DNA from: Moorena sp. SIOASIH
GTDB lineage: Bacteria; Cyanobacteriota; Cyanobacteriia; Cyanobacteriales; Coleofasciculaceae
Assembly: GCF_010671925.1 (NCBI RefSeq)
Contig: NZ_JAAHIH010000001.1
Span: 1,431,053-1,495,052 of the forward strand
Reading direction: 5' to 3'
DNA: 64,000 bases
Below the pieces are notes generated by a model that was given only the letters and a program-made list of their open reading frames with translations, was not told the origin of the DNA and did not search any database. The translations under genes and the position numbers were made by a program. Position 1 is the first letter of the stretch; each line of letters begins with the position of its first letter. Shown in pieces: positions 24,118-34,000 of the stretch.

Positions 24118-24988
24118 CATTCACCTTTTGTGTCATTTTCACCATTCCATTGTGATTGTGTGAGTGTTCGACCACAAACACATTGGAGAAGAGATTAGCC
24201 GTAATTTGTTTACCTTCCTGAGTTAAGGATAGGTAACGCAAGGCATCCTGAATATAAGGATATACCCCATTCCAGTAAAACTTAGAGTAGCCTTCCCGCA
24301 GATCTCCAGGATGGCGGTACCCAATGGCTTTGTTAAATCCAGTTTCTTCAAACTCGTAGAACAAAGCACTAGTTTTTTTGAGATAGCGTGGGTCACTCAG
24401 TTGACCAATCAAGTCAGAAGCGCGAATCAATCCAGGATAGTTACCTGTATCTTGATGATCCCCTTGCTTCGGCACAGGGAAACGAGTCAGTTCAATGTTG
24501 CGCTTGATAAACTCAGCATCAATCAGGTTGTGACCACCAAAGCGCTCATCAATAAATAATTTTGCCCGATCAACATGATAAGGAGTCAGAGCAGCATCGG
24601 TAGACCCTTGGGGTAAATGAACCATCTCCCCATTTTGACCAGTAGCGTAGAGTCGTTCATTTTCTCGGTCTTGGCGACATACTCCTTTAACATAGCCAAT
24701 ATCATGACATGCCAAAGAAATGATAAAGTGTAACCAGTTATCAGGAGTTACACCACCTTCGCGGATATGTTTGCCTCGCAAAATCTCCTGTCCGACGAGG
24801 GTAACTAGGATGGAGTGTTCTACATCGTGATAGAGGGCATCACTGTTGGCGATATTTTCCATCGCCATGCTGCCAGCCCAAGCAATTATATCTTCGTTGT
24901 CAGGGTTGAGTCCCCCGTAAGTTCGGCGGTAGCCTTCCCGGAGTCTTATAACAAAGGCGTTAATTAGAATTTCAGTGGTGTTAAACAT
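24113..24988 (-). CDS. HD-domain metal-dependent phosphohydrolase
   Basis: 291 residues with the HD signature: ALYHDVEHSILV near residue 52, then SLACHDIGYVKG near 93, and a later Asp in IRASDLIGQL near 190 as the last metal ligand. HD proteins bind one or two metals and cleave phosphate esters, often of nucleotides or signalling nucleotides. This one resembles a cyanobacterial family of stand-alone HD proteins with no assigned substrate. It is monocistronic. The stop is inside the terminal TATAG of a family A element, so the C-terminal KVNV may have been set by the insertion. Confidence 0.82.
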   Translation of the reverse strand: MFNTTEILINAFVIRLREGYRRTYGGLNPDNEDIIAWAGSMAMENIANSDALYHDVEHSILVTLVGQEILRGKHIREGGVTPDNWLHFIISLACHDIGYVKGVCRQDRENERLYATGQNGEMVHLPQGSTDAALTPYHVDRAKLFIDERFGGHNLIDAEFIKRNIELTRFPVPKQGDHQDTGNYPGLIRASDLIGQLSDPRYLKKTSALFYEFEETGFNKAIGYRHPGDLREGYSKFYWNGVYPYIQDALRYLSLTQEGKQITANLFSNVFVVEHSHNHNGMVKMTQKVNV

Positions 24989-25416
24989 GTTTTTTGATTG
25001 ACTTAAATGCTAAGACTTAGTCCAGTATTCCCATGACACTGGCTTAGTTTTACTAGTTTGGTAGAATTGAATTTTTGGTAGTTTAACCTTTTGTATAGCT
25101 CGCTTAGGGTTAACGCCTCAGATCTAAACTCTCAGAGCTAAACTGGGTAATCCTTGGGCGCTATATCAGCAGCAATGGCGAACGCTAATATTTGTCTACA
25201 GCTTACCAAAAAGCCAAGCTGAAAGCCTCGATCAGATCCTGTCCAGGTAATTTCCTTAATAAAAATCTGCCCCATCTCCCTATCAATCTTGTTTATGATG
25301 GGTATTCTTGCGCACTTGATCTAGCAGTTTTCAATCCGGTGAAGTACCTGACCCAATTAAGAAGTGCTATAATACCAATACTTGTTAAATATTAGTTAAA
25401 TAATAGTTAAAGGATT
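24989..25416. other. Gene-free stretch of 428 bases before the tRNA
   Basis: AT-rich sequence without a convincing frame; a 67-codon frame at 25192 has no ribosome site. A half family A element is at 25339-25371 (GTACCTGACCCAATTAAG and GTGCTATA). The tRNA promoter is expected in the last 60 bases. Confidence 0.5.
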
Positions 25417-25488
25417 GCGGGTGTAATTCAGTGGTAGAATGTCAGCTTCCCAAGCTGAACGTCGTCGGTTCGAGTCCGATCACCCGCT
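25417..25488 (+). tRNA. tRNA-Gly (anticodon CCC)
   Basis: 72 bases with a 7-bp acceptor stem GCGGGTG/CACCCGC, a D-arm containing TTCAGTGGTAGAA, an anticodon stem TCAGC/GCTGA around loop TTCCCAA (anticodon CCC, reading GGG) and a T-arm with GGTTCGAGTCC. CCA is not encoded. A family C mobile element begins 9 bases after the 3' end. Confidence 0.95.
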
Positions 25489-25497
25489 TGTTGATTT

Positions 25498-25752
25498 GTA
25501 AGCATTCAGCCGTCAGCTAATGCTTCACAGGCTAGAAGCCTGTGCCACGCACGCTACTTGAGGTGCTATCAGGCGCTTTAACTGCATGGGGTCAGATGAG
25601 TAAAACGAGTGGGGATTTTCAACCAGTCGTACCAGCACCCCCCAGCTTGTTTACTACCTCCCGTTGATTAGCTGACGGCACCTCAAGTAGCGTGAGCCTT
25701 GGCCTATGGCCACGCTACGCGAATGGCTCACGGCTGATAGCTGAATGCTTAC
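25498..25752. mobile_element. GTAAGC-ended MITE-like element with 8-bp target duplication (family C)
   Basis: 255 bases, ends GTAAGCATTCAGC and GCTGAATGCTTAC (perfect 13-bp inverted repeats). GTTGATTT flanks both sides (25490-25497 and 25753-25760). It carries the inverted TCACAGGCTAGAAGCCTGTG palindrome and a TTGGCC/GGCC-CGCTACGCG module. It sits between the tRNA-Gly and the glycerate kinase gene. Confidence 0.9.
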
Positions 25753-25764
25753 GTTGATTTTATC

Positions 25765-26898
25765 CTAATCAGCATCCCTTGGTGAATAAATCACACCAGG
25801 TGTGTGGTCAGGATTAATTTCAACCACCAAGTCTACTAGATTTGGGTTTCTAGTCAGGGGTGTAATGAATAATTCTGGATGGAGAGCTTTCCAAAAATAG
25901 TTGACAAAATCTCTAATTTGTGCATCTCCCATCCCGGACTTCCCCTGAGCAATCATCTGTTTCTCTGCCTGTAGTCGCCATTGCTGACTGAGGCGGTAGT
26001 CAGTAGGGTAGAGTACCATCAATCGGTCTAATCGTTCCCAGAGGGGTACATAAAGTTTCAGTTGCTGATTCATATCCCGAGCAAACTCTCGGTCTTCCAG
26101 GGTCTGAATCGGTTCTGGAAGGGAACCATCAAACACTTCTGGCTCAATGGGTCGAACCCCAACAAACCACCCTTCAAACAATACAATATCAATACTTTCG
26201 ACCACCTCTGGAGTGATTCGGTCTCCAGCCCCCCCAAAAGCTGACTTATCAAACCGAGGCACGAGGATTTCTGCGGTAGGGGAAGGGGATCGTAATTGGT
26301 CTAATAGCTGTAAACCCAGCTCAACATCATGAGTGCCAGGGGGACCACGCCAGATCAGCCTGCGGTCTTGTTCTTGAAGCTGTTGTCGCTCCTTGTAGGT
26401 TTTGTAGAGGTCATCGATAGACAAGCTGAGAGTGCGTTCGCTGAAAGCGGGACTATCGGCAGAGCCGACGCTACGCGAACGTCCATCGCCTAGCTTGTGG
26501 AGAATCACACTTAAGACTGCGGCTAGAGTGGTTTTCCCGGTGCCCTGCCCTCCTAATATGCCCTGAATCAAAGGACGTCCCAGCTGTTTACGACAGGATA
26601 CCAACTCCATGGCTAAAGGAAGCCAGAGGTTCCAGAGGCATAAGAGAGTCTTTTGCTGTTTTTCAGGAGTAGTTTCAAAATACGGTAGACGGAGAATATC
26701 TGGGTAGACTATCTCAAACAAATGCGATCGCATTTGGATTACCTGTTCACCATTATCCTCTGTGATGCCAAACGCCTTTGCCTTTAGGTGATCAGCCAGT
26801 TCCTCAGCCAAGAGTTGCTGACATTCAAGGGAATTTGGTGTTTGTCCTGATACCCACTGCTCGAGAATTTGACCAACGCTCTTGGTGTCTCTTCTCAT
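25765..26898 (-). CDS. glxK: D-glycerate 3-kinase (plant/cyanobacterial type)
   Basis: 377 residues. The P-loop GGQGTGKTT is at 116-124 and the LSLSIDDLYKTY motif follows, then GPPGTHDVELG, VPRFDKSAFGGAGDR and IVLFEGWFVG. These mark the P-loop GLYK family, which phosphorylates D-glycerate in the last step of photorespiration and differs from bacterial GarK. Gene symbol is given by function only. Between the P-loop helix and LSLSIDDLY there is an unusual insert of about 17 residues (GDGRSRSVGSADSPAFSE, about 137-154); its DNA includes CGCTACGCGAACG, the core of the dispersed intergenic repeat. Typical proteins run almost directly from this helix into the LSLSIDD strand. Confidence 0.88.
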   Translation of the reverse strand: MRRDTKSVGQILEQWVSGQTPNSLECQQLLAEELADHLKAKAFGITEDNGEQVIQMRSHLFEIVYPDILRLPYFETTPEKQQKTLLCLWNLWLPLAMELVSCRKQLGRPLIQGILGGQGTGKTTLAAVLSVILHKLGDGRSRSVGSADSPAFSERTLSLSIDDLYKTYKERQQLQEQDRRLIWRGPPGTHDVELGLQLLDQLRSPSPTAEILVPRFDKSAFGGAGDRITPEVVESIDIVLFEGWFVGVRPIEPEVFDGSLPEPIQTLEDREFARDMNQQLKLYVPLWERLDRLMVLYPTDYRLSQQWRLQAEKQMIAQGKSGMGDAQIRDFVNYFWKALHPELFITPLTRNPNLVDLVVEINPDHTPGVIYSPRDAD

Positions 26899-26987
26899 TT
26901 ATCGTTTTTCGGTCAGTAGTTGCATGGGAAATATCGCTTCTGAGGAATCGGGAGTGATTAATAACTGATTACTAACTGATTACTATT

Positions 26988-27338
26988 TTAAGACCCAAGC
27001 TTGAATGCTTCTAAATACATACTGTATACCAGACCAATTTTAAAAGAATTGACTATATCTGCCAACCATGAAACCCGGTCAACGGTTTGATTTGATTTGC
27101 CTTTTGGAAATTTACCGCTATAAATCAACCAGCTAAGTGGTTCTGTAAAAATAATCAACATCCCAGATACTATCCACTTCTGGCCAGTTCCTGCTATGGT
27201 ACACAGGGCTTGTCCTACCAAGAAGCCAAACAGGAAGCTAATCAGGACCATCGACAGGCGTCGCCAGGGATTAGCAAACCATAGCCCCAGCCGCGTCCAT
27301 AAAAAATCAACTAAATTATTAAGACGGGTATTCTGCAT
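26988..27338 (-). CDS. ycf20: Ycf20-like protein (DUF565)
   Basis: 116 residues: an N-terminal amphipathic stretch, two or three membrane helices ('LSMVLISFLFGFLVGQALCTIAG', 'WIVSGMLIIFTEPLSWLIY') and a C-terminal 'IVNSFKIGLVYSMYLEAFKLGS'. This is the Ycf20/DUF565 family of cyanobacteria and plastids, full length; a relative is linked to photoprotective energy quenching in Chlamydomonas. It is divergent from the GT39 gene with about 100 bases between. No partner gene nearby. Confidence 0.85.
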   Translation of the reverse strand: MQNTRLNNLVDFLWTRLGLWFANPWRRLSMVLISFLFGFLVGQALCTIAGTGQKWIVSGMLIIFTEPLSWLIYSGKFPKGKSNQTVDRVSWLADIVNSFKIGLVYSMYLEAFKLGS

Positions 27339-27440
27339 CTACTACACTCGTTGAAATAAGAATAACACACGTGTAGACCATGCTATCCGGTTTTGGAATT
27401 ATGATAGCGTGCTAGACCTCAATCACCCCCTAGCCCATTG

Positions 27441-29378
27441 ATGAAGTTTACGTTAGCTAATAGTTTGAAAAATTGGTGGCAATCTTGGCAACAGCATCCC
27501 ACCACCATCTGGATACTTTCTATTCTGTGGTTACTGCTGATCAGCTGGCTAGCTTTTTTGTGGAATTTGGGCAACATCGGTTTGGTAGATGAAACTGAAC
27601 CCTTGTTTGCTGAGGCCGCTCGCCAGATGACGGTGACAGGTGACTGGATTACCCCTTATTTCAATGGTGAGACTCGCTTTGATAAACCCCCCCTAATCTA
27701 CTGGTTGATGGCAATTGGTTACCGGTTGATTGGGGTGAATGAATGGGCAGTAAGACTGCCGTCAGCCTTGAGTGCGATCGCATTAACTGGATTAGCCTTT
27801 TACACCCTACGATATTATGGGATTTCCCGTCCTGCTGCCTTTACCCCTGATGTAGATTCTACTCAGCACAGGGATAGCAAAATCAACCCTTCCTATCCCC
27901 AGCGCCAGTTGTGGCTCTGTGCCTGGATTGGTTCGACCCTGATGGCAGTGAATCTTCAAACCATTATCTGGGCAAGAACCGGTGTCTCAGATATGCTACT
28001 CAGCGGCTGTGTAGGGGGTGCATTACTAAGCTTTTTTCTAGGGTATGCCCATCGAAACCATAGGAACACAGGAGCACAGGAGCTCGGAAGCAGCGGAACA
28101 ACTGTTGCCAAAAGCCCCTCACCCCCTCACAAATACCCTTGCCGTTGGTACCTAGCCTGTTATGTGCTCATTGCTCTAGCTATCCTTACCAAAGGACCAG
28201 TGGGTATCGTTCTACCCACAGTAATTATTGGTGGTTTTCTGCTTTACCTGGGCAATGGCAGGGAAGTATTGCAGGAAATGTGCTTATTTAGAGGCATTGT
28301 GATTATTTTGGCTCTGACACTGCCTTGGTATGTATTAGTAACCCTAGCCAATGGGCAAGGCTATATCGACTCGTTTTTTGGCTATCACAATATTCAACGC
28401 TTTACTCGCACCGTTAACCGCCACGCTGGGCCTTGGTATTTTTATTTTCCAGTAGTACTGGTAGCTTTTGCCCCTTGGTCGAGCTACTTGCCGTTTGCGA
28501 TCGCACGACTAAAATTTTGGCGGCGGCTGCGGTGGCGTAACTCACCCCGTTCTACTCATTTGGGTTTATTTGCTCTGTTCTGGTTTGTAGGGATTTTCGG
28601 CTTTTTTACCATTGCTGCCACTAAACTACCCAGCTATGTGCTACCCCTAATTCCAGCTGCCGCCATTCTTTTGGCTTTATTGTGGAGTGACCAACTCACC
28701 CATACTAGAACCCTTTCCTGGTCTGCCCCTGTGCCCCTTTCCCCATCCATGCTACTCAGTAGCCTATTTAACCTGTTGTTGTTAATTGCCCTTGCCAGTG
28801 CCATTTTCTTGGCTCCGGAATATATCGGTAGTGGACCAGCGGCACCCGACTTACCGGAGCAGTTGCAAGAATCCGGCTTAATGGTGAGGGGAGGTATTAT
28901 TTGGAGTTTAACCGCTATTGTAGCAGCACTGTTGCTGTGGCGACGTTGGTTGTTTGGGGTATGGATAGTCAACCTAGTGGGATTTTTAGCCTTTCTTATT
29001 TTCGTGTTGACCCCGACTTTCTTGTTAGTGGATCAAGTGCGTCAATTACCCCTACGGCAATTATCTGCCATTGCTGTTCAAGAAAAGCAATCCTCAGAAG
29101 AATTGATTATGATTGGTTTCAAAAAACCCAGTGTGGTTTTTTACACCCAGCAACCCGTCACCTACATGAGCAAAGGGAAAAAAGCACGAAATTACATGAA
29201 AGAAATAGCAGTGACTCAGCCTTCACCTCCCTCAGTTTTGATGTTAGCTAGGAATAAAAGGCTAAAGAAAGCCAAGCTAAAACCTGACCAATATACTACC
29301 TTAGCTAGTCTTGGTCCCTATAAACTGATTCGGGTTTCAAAACAAATTTTTGTTGATAACTCTAAACTTAAAAATTGA
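27441..29378 (+). CDS. GT39/ArnT-type membrane glycosyltransferase
   Basis: 645 residues with about 12 membrane helices. The conserved first-loop motif 'GLVDETEPLFAEAARQM' and 'RFDKPPLIYWL' place it in the GT-C family of ArnT/PMT enzymes, which move a sugar from a polyprenyl-phosphate donor to lipid or protein acceptors on the periplasmic face. A low-complexity loop (about residues 205-235, with HRNHRNTGAQELGSSG) is unlike the rest and may be repeat-derived. The C-terminal 100 residues form a soluble domain. I chose the ATG at 27441, three bases after a TTG. Acceptor unknown. Confidence 0.85.
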   Translation: MKFTLANSLKNWWQSWQQHPTTIWILSILWLLLISWLAFLWNLGNIGLVDETEPLFAEAARQMTVTGDWITPYFNGETRFDKPPLIYWLMAIGYRLIGVNEWAVRLPSALSAIALTGLAFYTLRYYGISRPAAFTPDVDSTQHRDSKINPSYPQRQLWLCAWIGSTLMAVNLQTIIWARTGVSDMLLSGCVGGALLSFFLGYAHRNHRNTGAQELGSSGTTVAKSPSPPHKYPCRWYLACYVLIALAILTKGPVGIVLPTVIIGGFLLYLGNGREVLQEMCLFRGIVIILALTLPWYVLVTLANGQGYIDSFFGYHNIQRFTRTVNRHAGPWYFYFPVVLVAFAPWSSYLPFAIARLKFWRRLRWRNSPRSTHLGLFALFWFVGIFGFFTIAATKLPSYVLPLIPAAAILLALLWSDQLTHTRTLSWSAPVPLSPSMLLSSLFNLLLLIALASAIFLAPEYIGSGPAAPDLPEQLQESGLMVRGGIIWSLTAIVAALLLWRRWLFGVWIVNLVGFLAFLIFVLTPTFLLVDQVRQLPLRQLSAIAVQEKQSSEELIMIGFKKPSVVFYTQQPVTYMSKGKKARNYMKEIAVTQPSPPSVLMLARNKRLKKAKLKPDQYTTLASLGPYKLIRVSKQIFVDNSKLKN

Positions 29379-29508
29379 AAATTAAGTTGTCACACTTCAT
29401 AATTCATACTTCATACTTCATGCTTCATACTTCACAATTTTATTCAAATAACAAATTACTAATTATTAGCTGTTGACTAGTCAACCAACCAAAATTGACA
29501 TCATTATT

Positions 29509-30555
29509 CTACTTCTGTTGCTTCTGTTCTAATAGTTGATTGAGTCTGGAGCCGTGCTTTTGAGCCAGATTGCTCGGTCGATAATCGGGCCGCTTCAGCC
29601 AGCGTTCTATTACACTCTCATGAAGGTCATCAAAGTTATCAGAAATCTCCCGTAGCTTGCGGCCTGTGAACTTGAATAGACCCAGATTATTTTTGAAATC
29701 AATTTCATAGTCAAGGTTGATACCAGTGGGAATTGCGCTTGGGTCAAACTCAAGACCAAGACCGATCTTGCCGATTGAGTCCATCATCCACTGCAGTGCG
29801 CAGTCGGACAAACCGCTCTGCTCCTGGGAGCCACCGCCAATGGAGCCGTGAACCCCTGGAAACCATACTTCACGAACAACCTGGGTCTGGGAAAGGTGGC
29901 TTTTGTCCATTGGAGTCACGTCAAAGACTTTGCGCTGCTCATCAATGGATACAGCGTGCAACCCATGCTCAATAATCGGACTCAAAGAGGTATCGTGGAA
30001 TCTGTACCTCTTGTTGATCCTTTTGTCAAACCACAACAAGGGAGATAAATTAGGGATACCAAGGGAACCAACGGTGTCCCAGCAGCCAAGCAAGGTAATG
30101 GGGACACTTTCTCCGTATTTTTCGCGGAATGCTACCATTTGTTGGTGATTGGGCTTGATATCCCGAGAGCGGTACATTTCGTAGGCTTCCGGAGCTTTAT
30201 CGATCTCAATCCGAGATAGCAAGCCTGAGTTATAAATCATTCCAGCGAGACTGCGCACGGTGTAAGCCCCACGACTGAAACCGAACAGGTAGATTTCGTC
30301 ACCAGGGGCGTAGTTCAGGCAAAGAAAGCGATAAGCATCCTGGATATTGGTATCAATCCCTTTGCCAAAAGCCCCACCGAAAAGCTTGCTCTTCAGAGAG
30401 TCTTCTGTGCCAATTCCCTCATCGTAGAATACGATTTGTGAAACTCCGTCACTACCCAATGGTTTAACTGCCTGAGAAATCTTAACCACATTGCTTGGGT
30501 AAGTACTTGATAACTCTTGCCATGTTCCATCACAACATACCACAAGACGTTTCAT
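29509..30555 (-). CDS. DUF2235 alpha/beta-hydrolase (Tle1-like)
   Basis: 348 residues. It starts KRLVVCCDGTWQ and has the nucleophile motif YLFGFSRGAYTVRSLAG near residue 95 (Ser in G-F-S-R-G), plus LGCWDTVGSLG and EVWFPGVHGSIGGG, which hold the expected Asp and His. This is the DUF2235 family, related to the Tle1 phospholipase effectors of type VI secretion, but cyanobacterial members are stand-alone with no known secretion link. AGGAGG lies before the ATG (GGAGGTAGACC). No T6SS genes nearby. Confidence 0.88.
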   Translation of the reverse strand: MKRLVVCCDGTWQELSSTYPSNVVKISQAVKPLGSDGVSQIVFYDEGIGTEDSLKSKLFGGAFGKGIDTNIQDAYRFLCLNYAPGDEIYLFGFSRGAYTVRSLAGMIYNSGLLSRIEIDKAPEAYEMYRSRDIKPNHQQMVAFREKYGESVPITLLGCWDTVGSLGIPNLSPLLWFDKRINKRYRFHDTSLSPIIEHGLHAVSIDEQRKVFDVTPMDKSHLSQTQVVREVWFPGVHGSIGGGSQEQSGLSDCALQWMMDSIGKIGLGLEFDPSAIPTGINLDYEIDFKNNLGLFKFTGRKLREISDNFDDLHESVIERWLKRPDYRPSNLAQKHGSRLNQLLEQKQQK

Positions 30556-31086
30556 GGTCTACCTCCTTTAAAAAACTTACTTACTTTTACTTACTATTTA
30601 AATTAACGTAAATACTTTCGAACAACTCAGATGATAAAGCGATCGCTCCATTCATTAACCATAAGCCATACTATTGTTTGCACTTAGTTTTGGTGAAATT
30701 ACTATTGGAACATCATTTTTTAAACCGTTTATAGTTTTTTTGTTTGCCGTTGTAATTTTTATTTTTATTAGTGTTATTACGTTTTATTTAACCAACCTTT
30801 AATTAGTTTTAGTAAAATGAATTAACCATTACGCTATTAATTAACAACAAATATTAACTATCTTCAGATATAAATGCTAAAGTAAACGTGATAGAAATAA
30901 AAATAACTTTGGGTGGATAAGAGCTGTCTTATCCATATTAGCTTGAATTTAGAAAAAATGCTCATGCCATAATCTTTGATTTGCCGTGGTATCAATTGCA
31001 ACCAACCAATAAATTGGGCGAAGGGCATCTTTATGGTAAACTACCCTGAGTTGTCGGACAATATGACCGACTTGCATCCCACCCCT
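30556..31086. other. Gene-free AT-rich stretch of 531 bases
   Basis: Very AT-rich with one HIP1 site near 30640. The near-palindrome CACCCCTTTAAAGGGTGTGG (31080-31099) covers the stop codon of the histidine kinase and may help end its transcript. No frame or RNA recognised. Confidence 0.5.
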
Positions 31087-34000
31087 TTAAAGGGTGTGGT
31101 TCATGACCTGCTTAATCTGTTTCAATAACTGGGTCATTGACTGAGAATTCCAGTGTACAATCTGAGTAGCAATTTTCTCAAGCAGCAAATCCAACTGAGA
31201 ATTCAAGTTACTACTGTTACTACTCTGGATTACTGGATCGTGCTGCTTAGCGTCTAATCGATGATCCAAAACCAGAATTGGTGGTCGCTCTGGCAATTGA
31301 GCAAGAGTTATCAATCCTTTCGAATGTTCTGAAGGATTAGTGAGATCTGTTAATCGAATCAGCAGCAAGTCCACACTTTTTCCCTGAATTTGACGGTATA
31401 CTTCTGCCCAAGAACAGGCTAGTAAGCTGCAATAACCAGCAGTTTGTAAGTATTGAATCAGTGCCTGTAGCCAAGATGTTGATGATTTTCCGGCCATTGA
31501 CAACCCGTAGGATAAGTGAGACGATTCAACGTTCAATCTGTTAACCTGTAACGGATTACCCCTAAACTTTGTCCTCTGCTCCCCCGTGTCCATCACTAAA
31601 ATGGTAGGCTTGCAACTGATTCCAGCTGCCACTTGAATGACTTGCAGTATGGCAGCCATCTTTTGTTGATTATTTGGTGCTAAACAGGGATAGACCGAAA
31701 GACCAGTTACTTGATTAGCTGCTTCTGTAGTTTGGTGATCCAGGGTTACTAGTGGTAAACTACTCAAGCCAGGATATGATGAAAACTGATTCAAGTAGAT
31801 GAAAGGGTCTATTAGTCGAGCACCATTTAATACAATCACATCTGGATTCCAAACCCGGCTCAATAACTCAGCTTGATCGAAATCATCGGCTTCGAGTACC
31901 CGATAATTGAGGTCTAAGTGTTCTAGACTCAATAGTGAAGTTAACTCATAAGTCAGTTCAGACGAGTCAGGGTTCTGGTAATAATCTACATAATAGCCTT
32001 TTCGCCCATCACCAGGATTGAGATAGAGAATCGTTAGCACACTACTGGTATTACTCTCGTCTTGAGCCAGGCGAGACAGGTTTTCTCGTAATGCTTCCTC
32101 TTGTACTGGCAGACTTAAGAAACCATCAGCTTTGTTGTGGGTGGCCTGCTGTTTTTCGGCCTGGGTGGCTGTTACCAAAACCGGGATGTGATTAGTTTGG
32201 GCATCGGACTTTAGCAGTGTTAGGACATCCCAACCAGAAAGTTTTGGTAGTAGGGGATTGAGTAAAATAGCATAGGGTTGTAGACGACGGGCTTTTTCGA
32301 TTGCTTCCGTACCAGAGCGGGCAACTACCACCCAATAGCCTAAACTCTTGAGCTGTTCCGTCAATCCTTCCAGGTAACGAGGTACAGCTTCCACAATTAA
32401 CACTAAACGGTTGGGCGTCGAAGATGGGGGGTGAGAATTTGCCGTCGGGGCAATCCCTGATAGTTGCTCATCCCAATTGTCCGATTGATCAGAGGACGCC
32501 TGGGGAGGACAAGGGGGGAATAGTAAGGTAAACTGACTACCGACCCCTGCCTTGGAAATAAACGAGACATCTCCACCATGCAAGTGAGCTAGATGTTGTG
32601 TTAAGACTAATCCCAGACCCGTCCCCTCAAAGCTACGAGTGAGGGGCTTTTCCAGCTGTTGGAATTTCTGAAAGATCAAGTGCTGTTTATCAGCGGGAAT
32701 ACCAATGCCAGTGTCCCAGACCGTGAAAGCAATCCAACCTTGCCACCAATTGACCTTCAGACCAATTTCACCACTGCCATCGGTAAACTTAAAGGCATTA
32801 GAAAACAGATGCACCAACATTTGCCGTAAGCGCAACTCGTCAGCAATCAGCATTTCTAAACCCGGTTCAATCTCTAGGGTGAATTTTGTGGGATAATTTC
32901 GATTGTTGTCCTCGGAGTGTTTTGAGTCTATCTCAGAGCGAGCCTGGTCATAAGCGCGATCGCATACAGTCCGAATTTGCACCGGTTCGACGGTAAGTTT
33001 CAGCTGACCAGTCTCCATACGGGTCAAATCCAGAATATCGTTGACCACAGCCATTAGCTTACGTCCACTCTGATAAATTAACTGCGCATAACGGGATTGA
33101 CGTTGATTGAGTTCCCCTAGGGCTTGGTCTTTCAACAAAGTTGACAAACCCAAAATCGCAGTTATAGGTGTTTTCAGTTCGTGGCTAATGCAAGCTAAAA
33201 ACTCATCTTTGAGTCGGTTGAGTTGCACTAAATCAGCATTTTTCGCTGCCAGTTCTTGGGCAAAGAGTCGTTGCTCTGTGGTATCTTGAGCCAACACTAG
33301 GTTAATGGTCTCCTTAGGTGACTCAGACCGAGATGGGGAATAGTTAAAAGCTACCTTAGGCTCGCAACTGTCAGTTTCTAGTCCTCCTTCCCAAAGAGCA
33401 GCGATAGCAGGTGACAGAGGAATTTTGACAAACGAGAATACCCGCTCCTGGCTGTTTGAAAGAGTTGGATCAGTTGGCGCAGCGGTTTCCTGGCAGGGGG
33501 TATGGTTTCCCCTAGTTTTCGTGACTGGTGGTGAAAAGAGTAGCACGCGCTCATGAATAGTGGTTGCTGCTTGATAGGGAGTATCAAGAGCACAGTATTG
33601 CCCCACAGCACCTGATTCAGATGTTTTGTCTCCCTGGTCAGAAACATTGCCCACAGATAATGGCCATTGTCCTGAAGATCGAGGAGCAGATTGGTCATGG
33701 AAGGTTGGGGAATTCTGGGTATCAGGCTGACGCCACTGGAAGTCTAACGATGTCAAGGGCTCTTCCATCGATTGCTTCAAACCTTCCTTACTGACTTCCC
33801 TCGGTACATGATTAGATAACAGACGATTGTAAGAAGAACGGTAGGGTATCTTTTCCCTAGCTCCAGGGTTTTTCATAGCAGAGGTAGTATTCTTAGTGCC
33901 TGTGGTGCTACTATTTCCCGGATTCCCCTCGGATGATGTCTCAATCTGCTCACGCCAGGTCAGATTCTCAACTAAAACTTTTCCCGTCGAGGTTTGTATG

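Noticed and set aside
25192..25395. 67-residue frame before the tRNA
   Set aside because: Overlaps a half family A element, no ribosome site.
29509..30555. Type VI secretion effector
   Set aside because: DUF2235 is Tle1-like, but there are no T6SS structural, immunity or VgrG genes in the window.
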